DNA of 64,000 nucleotides from Sphingomonas_D zeicaulis (lineage in GTDB: Bacteria > Pseudomonadota > Alphaproteobacteria > Sphingomonadales > Sphingomonadaceae): the NCBI RefSeq assembly GCF_050433225.1, contig NZ_JBNPXQ010000011.1, positions 62,001-126,000 on the forward strand, given 5' to 3'. The number at the start of each line of letters is the position of its first letter. The first letter of the stretch is position 1. Shown here one piece after another: positions 1-9,063 of this stretch. Both the position numbers and the translations under genes were made by a program. The notes beneath the pieces were generated by a model. That model saw nothing but the letters and a program-made list of their open reading frames with translations, had not been told where the DNA came from and ran no database searches.

Positions 1-410
1 CGGTGACGGCCGCGGTCGTCAGCAACTTCGCCATCAAGGCGCTGATGACGAAGAACACCTTCCTCGACGAACTCGGCAAGCAATATGTGCTCACCGCGCG
101 CGCCAAGGGATTGTCCGAGCGGCAGGTGCTGTGGAAGCACGTTTTCCGCAACGCGCTGCTGCCGATGATCACGGCGTTTCCGATCACGTTCATCGGCGCC
201 TTCTTCACCGGAAGCCTGCTGATCGAACGGCTGTTCTCGCTCGATGGGCTCGGGCTGCTTGCCTATGAGTCGATCGTCTCGCGCGATTTCCCGGTCGTGC
301 TCGGCGCGCTCTACATGTTCACGCTGGTGGGGCTGGCGATCAAGCTGCTTGCTGACCTTGCCTATGTGCTCGTCGATCCCCGCATCAAATACAGCGCCGA
401 GGACATCTGA
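1..410 (+). CDS. yejB: YejB-type oligopeptide/microcin C ABC transporter permease, 3' end only
   Basis: C-terminal part of an inner-membrane permease; the reading frame is open to the left edge of the window, so the GTG at base 3 is not the real start. The visible 135 residues carry the permease EAA-type cytoplasmic loop (KQYVLTARAKGL, then HVFRNALLP) followed by two hydrophobic segments and the ending DPRIKYSAEDI, all characteristic of YejB. In E. coli YejABEF imports peptides and microcin C; that is family knowledge. The next gene, yejE, starts three bases after the stop codon, so the two are co-transcribed. Assignment to the Yej subfamily rather than generic DppB rests mainly on the unmistakable YejE next door. 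Confidence 0.9.
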   Translation, partial: VTAAVVSNFAIKALMTKNTFLDELGKQYVLTARAKGLSERQVLWKHVFRNALLPMITAFPITFIGAFFTGSLLIERLFSLDGLGLLAYESIVSRDFPVVLGALYMFTLVGLAIKLLADLAYVLVDPRIKYSAEDI

Positions 411-413
411 GCC

Positions 414-1547
414 ATGAACTCACCGATCACCGCCCTGCTGATCGACCGCGAAGCGAAGGTCGAGGAACGTCCGGCGCTCGTTCCGGTCAAGAATCCCATA
501 GCCCGCGTGACGTCGCCACGCCCGGCGACGCGCTGGCAGGCGTTCCGGCGGCACCGGCTGGGTTATTGGAGCCTTATCCTGCTGGTCCTGCTCTACGCGA
601 CCAGCCTGTGCGCCGAGTTCGTCTCGAACAACAAGCCGCTGCTGATATCCTACCAGGGCGAATATTATTTTCCGCTGTTGAAGGACTATCCGGAATCGAC
701 CTTCGGCGGCGATCTGCCGATCCAGGCCGACTATCTCGATCCCTTCATCCGCGAACGACTCCAGACCGGCGGCAATTTCGCGCTCTACCCGCTGAACCCC
801 TACCGGTTCGACACGATCTCTTACTATGCCAAGGGTGCCCATCATCCCAGCGCGCCGAGTTCGGACAATCTGCTGGGCACGGATCCAACCGGCTACGACA
901 TCCTCGCGCAGCTCATCTACGGCTTCCGCATTTCGGTGAGCTTCGCGCTGGCGCTGACCGTGGTCGGCACCTTGCTGGGCGTCGTGATCGGCGCGATCCA
1001 GGGCTATTTCGCCGGCAAGGTCGATCTGGTCGCGCAGCGGCTGATCGAGGTGTGGGGCGCGATGCCCGAACTCTACCTGCTGATCATCTTCGCATCGCTG
1101 TTCAACCAGAGCTTCATCGTGCTGTTCCTGCTGATGACGCTGTTCGGGTGGGTCCACGCCTCGGACTATGTGCGCGCCGAATTCCTGCGCAACCGCCAGC
1201 TCGAATATGTGAAGGCGGCGCGCGCGCTGGGTCTCTCCAGCATCCAGATCATGGTGCGGCACATCCTGCCGAACAGCTTGACGCCGGTGATCACCTATCT
1301 GCCGTTCCGGATGAGCGCCGGGATCATGGCGCTCGCCAGCCTCGATTTTCTCGGGCTGGGGGTCAGTGACGCGCCGAGCATCGGGCGGATGCTGCTGCAG
1401 GGGAAGGAGAATCTCGACGCCTGGTGGATCTCGGTCGCGGCATTCGGCGCGCTGGTGACGACGATGCTGCTGCTGACCTTCATCGGCGAGGCGCTGCGCG
1501 ACGCGCTGAACCTTCATTCGGCCTCTCGCCGGGTGGGCCGGGCATGA
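414..1547 (+). CDS. yejE: YejE-type oligopeptide/microcin C ABC transporter permease
   Basis: Inner-membrane permease of 377 residues, partner of YejB. After a roughly 45-residue cytoplasmic N-terminus comes a first membrane span (about residues 52-68). It is followed by the long periplasmic stretch typical of YejE, with NNKPLLISYQGEYYFP and KDYPESTFGG, and then a DPP_BPD_transp domain with the EAA loop (YVKAARALGLSSIQIMVRHILPN, cut here for length at RHILPN). The gene lies between yejB (3 bp upstream) and yejF, which it overlaps by four bases (ATGA). A GAGGA ribosome site lies within the end of yejB. Length and motifs match the E. coli family well; the transported peptide is unknown. Confidence 0.93.
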   Translation: MNSPITALLIDREAKVEERPALVPVKNPIARVTSPRPATRWQAFRRHRLGYWSLILLVLLYATSLCAEFVSNNKPLLISYQGEYYFPLLKDYPESTFGGDLPIQADYLDPFIRERLQTGGNFALYPLNPYRFDTISYYAKGAHHPSAPSSDNLLGTDPTGYDILAQLIYGFRISVSFALALTVVGTLLGVVIGAIQGYFAGKVDLVAQRLIEVWGAMPELYLLIIFASLFNQSFIVLFLLMTLFGWVHASDYVRAEFLRNRQLEYVKAARALGLSSIQIMVRHILPNSLTPVITYLPFRMSAGIMALASLDFLGLGVSDAPSIGRMLLQGKENLDAWWISVAAFGALVTTMLLLTFIGEALRDALNLHSASRRVGRA

Positions 1548-3160
1548 CCGCGCCGCTTCTCTCCATCGAGAGTCTCTCGATCCACTTCGGCGCGCGGCAG
1601 GTGGTCGATGGGCTGAGCCTGACGGTGGCCGCCGGCGAGCGGCTGGCGCTGGTCGGCGAATCCGGATCGGGCAAGACCGTCACCGCGCTGTCGGTGCTGC
1701 GGCTCGCCGCGCAGGCGGACCTTTCGGGCAGCATCCGGCTGAACGGTGAGGAATTGCTGACCAAGAGCGATGCGGAAATCCGGCGCATACGCGGCAGCGA
1801 CGTCGCGATGATCTTCCAGGAACCGATGACTGCGCTGAACCCGGTCTACACCATCGGCAGCCAGATCGCCGAGACGCTTGCGCTGCACGAGGGGCTTGGC
1901 GCGCGTGCGGCGCGCATCCGTGCGATCGAACTGCTTGCGCGCACCGGCGTGAGGGAGCCCGACCAGCGCGTCGACAGCTATCCGCACCAGCTTTCGGGCG
2001 GTCAGCGCCAGCGGGCGATGATCGCGATGGCGCTGGCCTGCCGCCCGCGGCTGCTGATCGCCGACGAGCCGACCACCGCGCTCGACCCGACGGTGCGGGC
2101 GCGCATCGTAAAGCTGCTGCTCGACCTGCAACGCGAGGAAGCGGCGCGCGGTACGCCCATGGCGATCCTGCTGATCACGCACGACCTGCAACTGGTCCGC
2201 CGCTTCGCCGAGCGCGTCGCGGTGATGGAGCGCGGGCGGCTGGTCGAGGAAAATACCACCGAGGCGCTGTTCGCGGCACCGCGTCACCCCTACACGCGCA
2301 AGCTGCTGGACAGCGTGCCCGTCCGCAAGGTCGGCCCGCTGCGCGACGACGCGCCGATCCTGCTCGAAACCAAAGGGCTGCGCGTCGAATATCGCAAGCC
2401 GCTGCCAGGCTGGCGCGGCCTGATCGGATCGGGGCGGTTCGCCGCGGTCAGGGATGCCGATCTCCATCTGCGTGCGGGGGAGACGGTCGGCGTGGTCGGG
2501 GAATCGGGTTCGGGCAAGTCGACCCTGGCGCTTGCCATGCTCGATCTCCTGCGTCCGCAGGGCGGCGAGATCCGCTTCGAGGGGCGCCCGATCGCCGGTA
2601 AGTCCGCACGGGAACGGCGCGCCCTGCGCGCGCGGCTGCAGGTGGTGTTCCAGGATCCGTTCGGATCGCTTTCGCCGCGACGGACGATCGAGCAGACGGT
2701 TGGGGAGGGATTGCAGATCCATGCACCCGAACTCGGTTCGGCCGAGCGGCGCGAACACGTGCAGGCGGCGCTCGCCGAGGTCGGCCTCGAACATGTCGCG
2801 CTCAATGCCTATCCGCATCAGTTCTCCGGCGGCCAGCGCCAGCGTATCGCCATCGCGCGCGCGCTGATCCTCAAGCCGTCGGTGGTGATCCTCGATGAGC
2901 CGACATCGGCGCTGGACGTCTCGATCCAGAACCAGGTGCTCGATCTGCTGGTCGAACTGCAGAAGAAGCATCAGCTCAGCTATGTGCTGATCAGCCACGA
3001 CATCGCCGTCGTCAACGCCCTCGCGCACCGTCTCTACGTGCTGAAGGAGGGCGAGGTCGTGGAGACCGGCGAAACCCAGGCGCTGATCGCGGCACCGGGC
3101 CATCCCTACACCGCCAGCCTCGTGCAGGCCTCGCTGCAACCCTCGTCGAGTGACCGATGA
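1544..3160 (+). CDS. yejF: YejF-type fused dual ATPase of the oligopeptide/microcin C ABC importer
   Basis: Cytoplasmic ATPase of 538 residues with two complete nucleotide-binding domains. Domain 1 has Walker A GESGSGKT (about residue 37), signature LSGGQRQR (about 150) and Walker B LLIADEPTTALD. Domain 2 has Walker A GESGSGKST (about 318), signature FSGGQRQR (about 427) and Walker B VVILDEPTSALD. Each domain ends in the Opp-type tail with a HPYT motif. The ATG at 1544 was chosen because it overlaps the yejE stop (ATGA) and begins directly at the domain; longer in-frame extensions lie inside yejE. The stop overlaps the next start by four bases, so B-E-F-A form one coupled operon. Confidence 0.93.
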   Translation: MTAPLLSIESLSIHFGARQVVDGLSLTVAAGERLALVGESGSGKTVTALSVLRLAAQADLSGSIRLNGEELLTKSDAEIRRIRGSDVAMIFQEPMTALNPVYTIGSQIAETLALHEGLGARAARIRAIELLARTGVREPDQRVDSYPHQLSGGQRQRAMIAMALACRPRLLIADEPTTALDPTVRARIVKLLLDLQREEAARGTPMAILLITHDLQLVRRFAERVAVMERGRLVEENTTEALFAAPRHPYTRKLLDSVPVRKVGPLRDDAPILLETKGLRVEYRKPLPGWRGLIGSGRFAAVRDADLHLRAGETVGVVGESGSGKSTLALAMLDLLRPQGGEIRFEGRPIAGKSARERRALRARLQVVFQDPFGSLSPRRTIEQTVGEGLQIHAPELGSAERREHVQAALAEVGLEHVALNAYPHQFSGGQRQRIAIARALILKPSVVILDEPTSALDVSIQNQVLDLLVELQKKHQLSYVLISHDIAVVNALAHRLYVLKEGEVVETGETQALIAAPGHPYTASLVQASLQPSSSDR

Positions 3161-4989
3161 AACCCATTGCGACCATATTGATCGCCGGACTTCTCCTTGG
3201 ATGCTGGGCGCCGGTAGCGCGCGGCGCGCATGCCGTGGCGCAGTTCGGCCAGCCGAAATATCCGGCCGGCTTCACCCATTTCGACTATGTGAACCCCAAC
3301 GCGCCCAAGGGCGGCTCGGTCAATCTATCGCTGATCGACCAGAAGAACGGCTATGACAAGTTCAACCCGTTCAGTCTCAGGGGCAATGCCGCGCCGGGTC
3401 TGCTAGAACTGGTATTCGAGACGCTGACGGTCAACAGCCTCGACGAAACCAATACCCAATACGGGCTGCTGGCCGACGATATCGCGCTCGCGCCCGACCT
3501 GCGCTCGGTGCGGTTCCACATCAATCCCGCCGCCCGCTTCAGCGATGGGACGACGGTGACCGCTGCCGACGTCAAATATTCGTTCGACATGCTGCGTTCG
3601 GCGCAGGCCAGTCCGCGCTTCCATTCCTATTTTGCCGAGATCAGGTCGGTCCGCATCATCGATCGCCGGACCGTGCGCTTCGAATTCGCGCGCGCCGGCC
3701 GCGACCTCTCGTTCGTTGCCGGCAGCCTGCCGGTCTTCTCGGCGCGGTGGGGCGTGGGCAAGGATGGCAAGCGCACCGGCTTCGGCCAATTGGGCCTGCA
3801 ACAGCCGATCGCCAGCGGCCCCTATACGATCGATCGCTACGGCCCGCTTTCCGTCGTCTATCGCCGCAACGCGCGCTACTGGGGCGCTCGCGTTCCCAGC
3901 CGTCGCGGCGGGTTCAACTTCGATCGCATCACCTACAAATTCTACAAAGATGCGGATGCGCAGGTCGCGGCGATGCGGGCCGGTGACTTCGATTTCTTCA
4001 ACGAAACGCGGATGCGCTACTGGTGCTGCCAGTTCATCGGGCGCCGCTTCGACCGCGGCGACCTCGTCAAGGAAAAGGTCCCCAACCATTCGCTCGCAGC
4101 AATGAGCGGCTATGTGTTCAACCTGCGCCAGAAGCGGTTCCAGGACATCCGCGTGCGGCGTGCGCTCAGCCTCGTCTATGACTGGGAATGGCTGAACGAG
4201 AAGATCTTCGACGGCCAGTTCGAGCGGCAGGACAGCCTCTTCGCCAATTCCCCGCTCGCAGCGCGCGGGTTGCCCGGCCCGGCGGAACGCGCGCTGCTGG
4301 AACCCTATCGCAACCAGCTCCCGCCCGCTGTGTTCGGGCCGATGGTGCTTCAGCCGCGCACCGATACGCCCGGTGGGCTACGCGCCAACATGCGACTGGC
4401 GATGCATCTGCTGGCCGCAGCGGGATGGCGCAATGTCGATGGCGTGCTCCGCAATGCCAGGGGGGAAGCCTTCACCCTCGAAGTGCCCGGCGGTCGCGGC
4501 AACGTGCTGCTCGATGCCTATTACAACAACCTTGCCAGGATCGGCGTACAGATCAGGCGGCGCATCGCCGATCCCACTGCGGATCGTCAGCGCCTGCGCC
4601 GCTTCGCGTTCGATTTCACGCCGATCGCATTGCGCAAGGCACGTGATCCCGGCCCGGAAATCTGGCGCAATTTCAACAGCGCCGATGCAGCTGTCCCCGG
4701 CTCGGAGAATCTGGCGGGCGTGCGTTCTCCCGCGGTCGACGCACTTACGCGCAAATTGCTCGATGCATCGAACCCGGCCGAACTTCGCGCGGCTGCGGGC
4801 GCGCTCGATCGGGTGGTGATGCACAATCATTATGTGCTGCCCTGGCGCTATCTCGACAATCACTACCTGATCTACCAGCGGCGGCTCAAGCGGCCGCAAC
4901 GCGCGCCGCTCTATTTCGGGCCCTATGACTGGTTGCTCGCTGCCTGGTGGGACGGGACGGCGGCGCCCCGCATGGCAGCGCGTCAATGA
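3157..4989 (+). CDS. yejA: YejA-type extracytoplasmic oligopeptide-binding protein
   Basis: Family 5 solute-binding protein of 610 residues. The N-terminus is an export signal (MKPIATILIAGLLLGCWAPV). LLGC could act as a lipobox, so the protein may be a lipoprotein or a soluble periplasmic protein. The mature start carries the YejA-type HFDYVNPNAPKGG and the GYDKFNPFS segment, and further on GPYTIDRYGP and ETRMRYWC. It delivers peptides to YejB/E and YejF. The gene order B-E-F-A differs from the E. coli order A-B-E-F. The start overlaps the yejF stop by four bases and the 3' end overlaps the convergent LysR gene by seven bases. Confidence 0.9.
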   Translation: MKPIATILIAGLLLGCWAPVARGAHAVAQFGQPKYPAGFTHFDYVNPNAPKGGSVNLSLIDQKNGYDKFNPFSLRGNAAPGLLELVFETLTVNSLDETNTQYGLLADDIALAPDLRSVRFHINPAARFSDGTTVTAADVKYSFDMLRSAQASPRFHSYFAEIRSVRIIDRRTVRFEFARAGRDLSFVAGSLPVFSARWGVGKDGKRTGFGQLGLQQPIASGPYTIDRYGPLSVVYRRNARYWGARVPSRRGGFNFDRITYKFYKDADAQVAAMRAGDFDFFNETRMRYWCCQFIGRRFDRGDLVKEKVPNHSLAAMSGYVFNLRQKRFQDIRVRRALSLVYDWEWLNEKIFDGQFERQDSLFANSPLAARGLPGPAERALLEPYRNQLPPAVFGPMVLQPRTDTPGGLRANMRLAMHLLAAAGWRNVDGVLRNARGEAFTLEVPGGRGNVLLDAYYNNLARIGVQIRRRIADPTADRQRLRRFAFDFTPIALRKARDPGPEIWRNFNSADAAVPGSENLAGVRSPAVDALTRKLLDASNPAELRAAAGALDRVVMHNHYVLPWRYLDNHYLIYQRRLKRPQRAPLYFGPYDWLLAAWWDGTAAPRMAARQ

Positions 4990-5909
4990 GCGACGGGGTG
5001 AGTGACGTCCATCGTCGGCAGATGCGACGCGCAATGATTCACGAAGGCGCGCAGCCGCGCCGGGACGTGGCGATCGTTCTGCCAGAGCGCGGAAAGCGGC
5101 GCTTCGCCCATCTCCGCGTCGAACTCGATCCGGCGCAACCGACCAGCATGCAACTGATCCTGCACAAGGCAGGCCGGCAGATAGATCAGGCCCTGGCCAT
5201 GAATTCCAGCCGAGATCACCGCATCGGCGGAATTGGCACGGATCGCGCTGCTGGTCGGCACTTCTATCGGAACTCCGGCGCGCACGAACCGCCATGGGCT
5301 GCCGCCCGACTGGCCGGCGAGGATTCGGTTGACGCAGACATGGTCGCGCAACGCCTCGATCGAAGCCGGTTCGCCGAACCGGTCGAGATAGTCGGGCGAG
5401 GCGCACAGGATCATCGGAAAGCTCGCCAGCCGGCGCGCGCTGACGCTGGCGAGATCGATCGCCGGCGGCGCGCCGACCCTGAACAGCACATCCACCTTCG
5501 CGCTCAGCGGATCGGTTGCGCTGTTGCTGAAGACGAGATCGATCGCGACGCCGCCATGCTCGCGCAGGAAGCTCACCGCGAGCGGCGCGACCACGACCCG
5601 GCCGAACGCAGCCGGTGCGCCGATTTTGAGGCTTCCCTTCATCTCGCGATGATCCTCGCCTACGGCAGCGTCGGCGGCGGCGATGTCCAGCAGGATCTTG
5701 CACCACCGCTCGCGATACAGCGAGCCGGCGTCGGTCAGCACCACGCGGCGGGTGTTCCGCTGCAGCAGCGTCGTGCCCAGATCCTGCTCGAGGAACTGGA
5801 TATGCTTCGTGATGACGCTGGGAGAAACGCCCTGCGCCCGCGCCGCACCATTGAAGCTGCCGAATTCGGCGACGCCGATGAACGCTCTGACAGCGGCAAT
5901 ACGATCCAT
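4983..5909 (-). CDS. LysR-family transcriptional regulator
   Basis: Cytoplasmic regulator of 308 residues. Residues 1-60 form the winged helix-turn-helix (FIGVAEFGSFNGAARAQGVS, then SVITKHIQFLEQDLGTTLLQR). Residues about 90-295 form the periplasmic-binding-like effector domain (GSLKIGAPAAFGRVVVAPL). The ATG at 5909 was preferred because it directly precedes the conserved DRIAAVRAF opening and has GAGGG five bases upstream; an ATG 15 bases earlier is also possible. It converges on yejA and is divergent from the ABC gene at 6158. LysR proteins often control the divergent gene, but no effector can be named from sequence. Confidence 0.92.
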   Translation of the reverse strand: MDRIAAVRAFIGVAEFGSFNGAARAQGVSPSVITKHIQFLEQDLGTTLLQRNTRRVVLTDAGSLYRERWCKILLDIAAADAAVGEDHREMKGSLKIGAPAAFGRVVVAPLAVSFLREHGGVAIDLVFSNSATDPLSAKVDVLFRVGAPPAIDLASVSARRLASFPMILCASPDYLDRFGEPASIEALRDHVCVNRILAGQSGGSPWRFVRAGVPIEVPTSSAIRANSADAVISAGIHGQGLIYLPACLVQDQLHAGRLRRIEFDAEMGEAPLSALWQNDRHVPARLRAFVNHCASHLPTMDVTHPVAH

Positions 5910-6157
5910 GCGACCCTCGACCATTTCTCCACGGCGACGGCTGAGTTCCCGGAAAAGGGAGATTGTCAGTCCGTGGATAAAAATCCTAATCTCTACCGGA
6001 AAACTAGTATATAGGCATGGGCTCAAGTGACTGATTCAATTCTCGAAAAAATTCTTGGGATTGGCAAAGACGAGCTTCAGTCATATCGCACCGGCAGTCC
6101 GGGCGGCAGAAATCGCGTCTTTACCGTGGTTTGGCTGTCCGTGGCGGGCAGCGCGCT

Positions 6158-7912
6158 GTGAACAACATCTGGCGCATCGTTACTCTCATACCCGAATATC
6201 GCTGGCGCATCGCGATCATCATCGCCGCAAGCGCGATCATCGGCCTGGCGGGGACGGCGACCCCCTACATCTTCCGCCACATCGTCGATGCGATCGCGGC
6301 GCTGCTCGCGCGGCGGATCGATCTGTCGGCCGCCGAAGCCGCGGTCGCACTGGCGCTGCTCGGCTTCGTTGCGCTCCGCCTGGCGATCGTGCTGTTCAGC
6401 TATCTGCTCGAACGGCAATCGGACTCGCTGTGGCTCAACACGGTCAGCACCTTGCGGCGCCGGGTGTTCGACAACATGACGCATCTGTCGATCGACTATT
6501 ATGAGCGCACGCGCACCGGCGAGATTCTCGACCGCTTCGGTGCGGTCACCAGCATCACGATGTGGCTGTTCCAGCTCAGCGAGGGCACGCTGGCGACGAT
6601 CCTGCAACTCGTGTTCGGTACCGCGGTGCTGCTGGTCAAGGCGCCTGCGGTGGGCCTCATCATGCTGCTCGTCATCCCCTTCAACCTCGCAATGTCGTTC
6701 CGCGAGGTCCGCAAGACGCGGCCGCTCAAGCGCAAATGGAACGGCTTGGTCGGCAAGATGAGCGGGCTGCTCAGCGAGATGGTGAGCCAGATCGCCACCG
6801 TGCGCAGCTTTGCCGGCGAAGCCGCGATCAAGCGCCGCTACGAGGATGTCCAGGTCGAATGGTGGGCGACGCGCACCGTGGAGCAGGCGATCCAGCAGCA
6901 TTCGGGCGTCCTCCTGAACATCGTCAATACCGTCGCGATCGTCCTGTCCGTCGTCATCGTCACGCGCGGCGCGCTTGGTGGGGCCTATTCGGTGGGCGAC
7001 ATCCTGCTCGTGCTCACCCTCACCCAGACGATGATCAACGGCATCCCACCGGTCACACGGCTGGTAAACACCACGGGCGAGGTCGATGCCTCGGCGGAGC
7101 GGCTGGTCGAACTGCTCGATGTCGCGCCGACGGTGGTCGATGCGCCCGACGCGATCGATCTCGGCCCTGTTCATACCATCGAGTTCCGCCACGTCGGCTT
7201 CCACTATCCGGGCAAGGCCACGCCGGCGCTGCACGACGTCTCGTTTCGCGTGGAACCGGGCCAGATGCTGGCGCTGGTCGGGCAGAGCGGGTCGGGCAAG
7301 TCGACGATCATCAAGCTGCTGATGCGCTTCTATGATCCGCAGGAAGGCGCGGTGCTGATCAACGGCACCGATCTGCGGCGCTTCCGCCAGGCATCGCTGC
7401 GCGCCCAGATCGGCGCGGTGCTTCAGGATGTCGCTCTGTTCAACGATACGATCGCCGAGAACATCCGCTTCGCGCGGCCGGAAGCGACGCTGGAAGAGGT
7501 CTATGCCGCCAGCCGCGCCGCCAATGCCGACAATTTCGTACGCTCGCTGCCGGACGGCTATGAAACCCTGTCCGGCGAACGCGGTGTAAGGCTGTCGGGC
7601 GGCGAGAAGCAACGGATCGCGATCGCGCGCGCGCTGCTGCGTGATCCCAACCTGATCATCCTCGACGAGGCGACCAGCGCGCTCGATTCCGAGTCCGAGC
7701 GCCTGGTTCAGGAGGGGCTGGCGACCTTGCTCTCCGGCCGGACATCCGTGGTCATCGCCCACCGGCTGACGACGATCCGCAATGCCGATCGCATCCTCGT
7801 CATGCAGAGCGGCCGCATCGTCGAGACCGGCGACCATCGCTCGCTGATCGGCAGGCCCGACGGGGTCTACGCGCAGCTGCATGCGCTGCAGTCGCTGGCA
7901 CCCGCCGATTGA
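6158..7912 (+). CDS. ABC transporter, fused permease and ATPase (export type)
   Basis: Half-transporter of about 585 residues. Six predicted membrane spans fill the N-terminal half (type 1 exporter fold, for example WRIAIIIAASAIIGLAGTAT). The C-terminal ATPase has Walker A GQSGSGKST (about residue 374), signature LSGGEKQR (about 478) and Walker B LIILDEATSALD. It resembles the AtmA/HmtA-like and multidrug export group, which works as a homodimer. The GTG at 6158 gives the natural opening NNIWRIVTL; a TTG at 6131 in frame is an alternative with no ribosome site. It lies 28 bp upstream of a desulfinase-like gene on the same strand, so co-transcription is likely. The substrate is unknown. Confidence 0.88.
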   Translation: MNNIWRIVTLIPEYRWRIAIIIAASAIIGLAGTATPYIFRHIVDAIAALLARRIDLSAAEAAVALALLGFVALRLAIVLFSYLLERQSDSLWLNTVSTLRRRVFDNMTHLSIDYYERTRTGEILDRFGAVTSITMWLFQLSEGTLATILQLVFGTAVLLVKAPAVGLIMLLVIPFNLAMSFREVRKTRPLKRKWNGLVGKMSGLLSEMVSQIATVRSFAGEAAIKRRYEDVQVEWWATRTVEQAIQQHSGVLLNIVNTVAIVLSVVIVTRGALGGAYSVGDILLVLTLTQTMINGIPPVTRLVNTTGEVDASAERLVELLDVAPTVVDAPDAIDLGPVHTIEFRHVGFHYPGKATPALHDVSFRVEPGQMLALVGQSGSGKSTIIKLLMRFYDPQEGAVLINGTDLRRFRQASLRAQIGAVLQDVALFNDTIAENIRFARPEATLEEVYAASRAANADNFVRSLPDGYETLSGERGVRLSGGEKQRIAIARALLRDPNLIILDEATSALDSESERLVQEGLATLLSGRTSVVIAHRLTTIRNADRILVMQSGRIVETGDHRSLIGRPDGVYAQLHALQSLAPAD

Positions 7913-7940
7913 ATTCACCACCCGCAGGAAAGGACGACGC

Positions 7941-9020
7941 ATGGCAACGGCAACGCAAGACATCATCGATCGCGAGGAGGAAGGGCAGGCGACGCTCTCT
8001 GAAATCTGGTTCACGCGCTGTCCGGTCCCGACCGCGACCGGTCTGGCATATCGGCGCGGCTGGCTGGACGAGGCCTTCGGCCAGGCCGGGATCAAGGTCC
8101 GCACCCTGCAGGAGGAAAGCGGCCCGCTGCGCCACCATCATTATGATCACCGCCTGCCGACGCTCGTTCGCGAGGGCGGCAACATCCTGGCGATCGCGGC
8201 GCGGGCGCAGGGCGAGCCGACCAAGCTTGTCGGGCTGACCTGGATCGAGGAACGGCAGGCGATCCTGGTCCGTCCGGGATCGGGCATCGCTTCGGCGGCG
8301 GACCTCAAGGGACGGAAGCTCGGCCTGCCGACCTGGACCGACCATGAGATCGCATCGCATGCCCGCGGCTCCAGCATCGCGCGGGGCATGTCGCTGGCCG
8401 GCTACAAGGGGGCGCTCGCCTCCGCCTGGCTCACGCTGGACGATGTCGAACTCGTCGAGGTGGAAAGCCGCCGCCGGGTGTCGGCGGATGCCGATGCCGG
8501 CCGGCTGCGTCAGCTCTGGGCGTTGCAGGATCTCGCCGACGGCAAGGTCGACGCGCTCTATGTGAAGGGTGCCGCGGCGGTCGATGGCGCGCGCGCGGCG
8601 GGGGTCAAGGTGGGCATTGATCTCGATGCGCTGCCCGACAAGCGCTTCCGCGTGAACAACGGCACGCCGCGGCCGATCACCGTGCACGAGACTTTGATCG
8701 AGGAGCATTTCGACCATCTCGTCACCTTCCTCGAGCAGACGCTGCGGGCGGCCATTTGGGCACGCGACAATCTGTCCGACGTGCTGACGGTGCTTGAGGG
8801 CGAGACCCGCGGCAGCCGTTCCGCGGTGGAGGAAGCCTATGGCAACGGCTTCCACACGACGCTTCATCCCGACCTGTCCGACGAGCGGCTGGCGCTGTTC
8901 GAGCAGCAGAAGCGTTTCCTGTGGGTGCACGGCTTCCTGGAGCGCGATTTCGCCCTCGCTTCCTGGGTCGATCGACGCCCGCTGGAGGCCGCCTGGGAAC
9001 GGATCCACGCGCGCCCCTGA
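7941..9020 (+). CDS. DszB-like sulfinate desulfinase / SsuA-like protein, paralogue A
   Basis: Protein of 359 residues with the two-lobed SsuA/NMT1 fold. Automatic annotation would call it a sulfonate-binding protein, but it has no signal peptide, so it should be cytoplasmic. It matches 2'-hydroxybiphenyl-2-sulfinate desulfinase (DszB) at the functional positions: Cys27 in RCPVP (DszB Cys27 in NCPVP), and His67-x9-Arg77-x-Gly-Gly (DszB His60, Arg70, Gly72-73). The C-terminal pattern (WARDN, then LFEQQKRFL) also agrees with DszB. The inferred role is hydrolysis of an organosulfinate to sulfite. Start: ATG with AGGAAAGGA upstream. A strong terminator follows. DszB residues are from memory of the family; the substrate is not inferable. 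Confidence 0.75.
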   Translation: MATATQDIIDREEEGQATLSEIWFTRCPVPTATGLAYRRGWLDEAFGQAGIKVRTLQEESGPLRHHHYDHRLPTLVREGGNILAIAARAQGEPTKLVGLTWIEERQAILVRPGSGIASAADLKGRKLGLPTWTDHEIASHARGSSIARGMSLAGYKGALASAWLTLDDVELVEVESRRRVSADADAGRLRQLWALQDLADGKVDALYVKGAAAVDGARAAGVKVGIDLDALPDKRFRVNNGTPRPITVHETLIEEHFDHLVTFLEQTLRAAIWARDNLSDVLTVLEGETRGSRSAVEEAYGNGFHTTLHPDLSDERLALFEQQKRFLWVHGFLERDFALASWVDRRPLEAAWERIHARP

Positions 9021-9028
9021 AACCGATC

Positions 9029-9057
9029 GACGGCCGGCGCGAAAAGCGCCGGCCGTC
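9029..9057. terminator. Bidirectional hairpin terminator
   Basis: A perfect 12-bp stem (GACGGCCGGCGC paired with GCGCCGGCCGTC) around a GAAAA loop lies exactly between two convergent genes (stops at 9020 and 9064). There is no long T run, so it fits a bidirectional GC-rich terminator. Confidence 0.75.
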
Positions 9058-9063
9058 GCTTCC

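Noticed and set aside
5991..6009. CTCTA-CCGGAAAAC-TAG, a possible fourth copy of the shared operator-like element
   Set aside because: The nine-base spacer has nothing in common with the other three copies, and it is far from both flanking start codons.
6063..6076. TTGGCAAAGACGAGCTT, resembling a sixth sigma-54 promoter upstream of the ABC gene at 6158
   Set aside because: GG and GC are nine, not ten, bases apart, and the -12 half is poor. This spacing is not tolerated by the sigma-54 holoenzyme.
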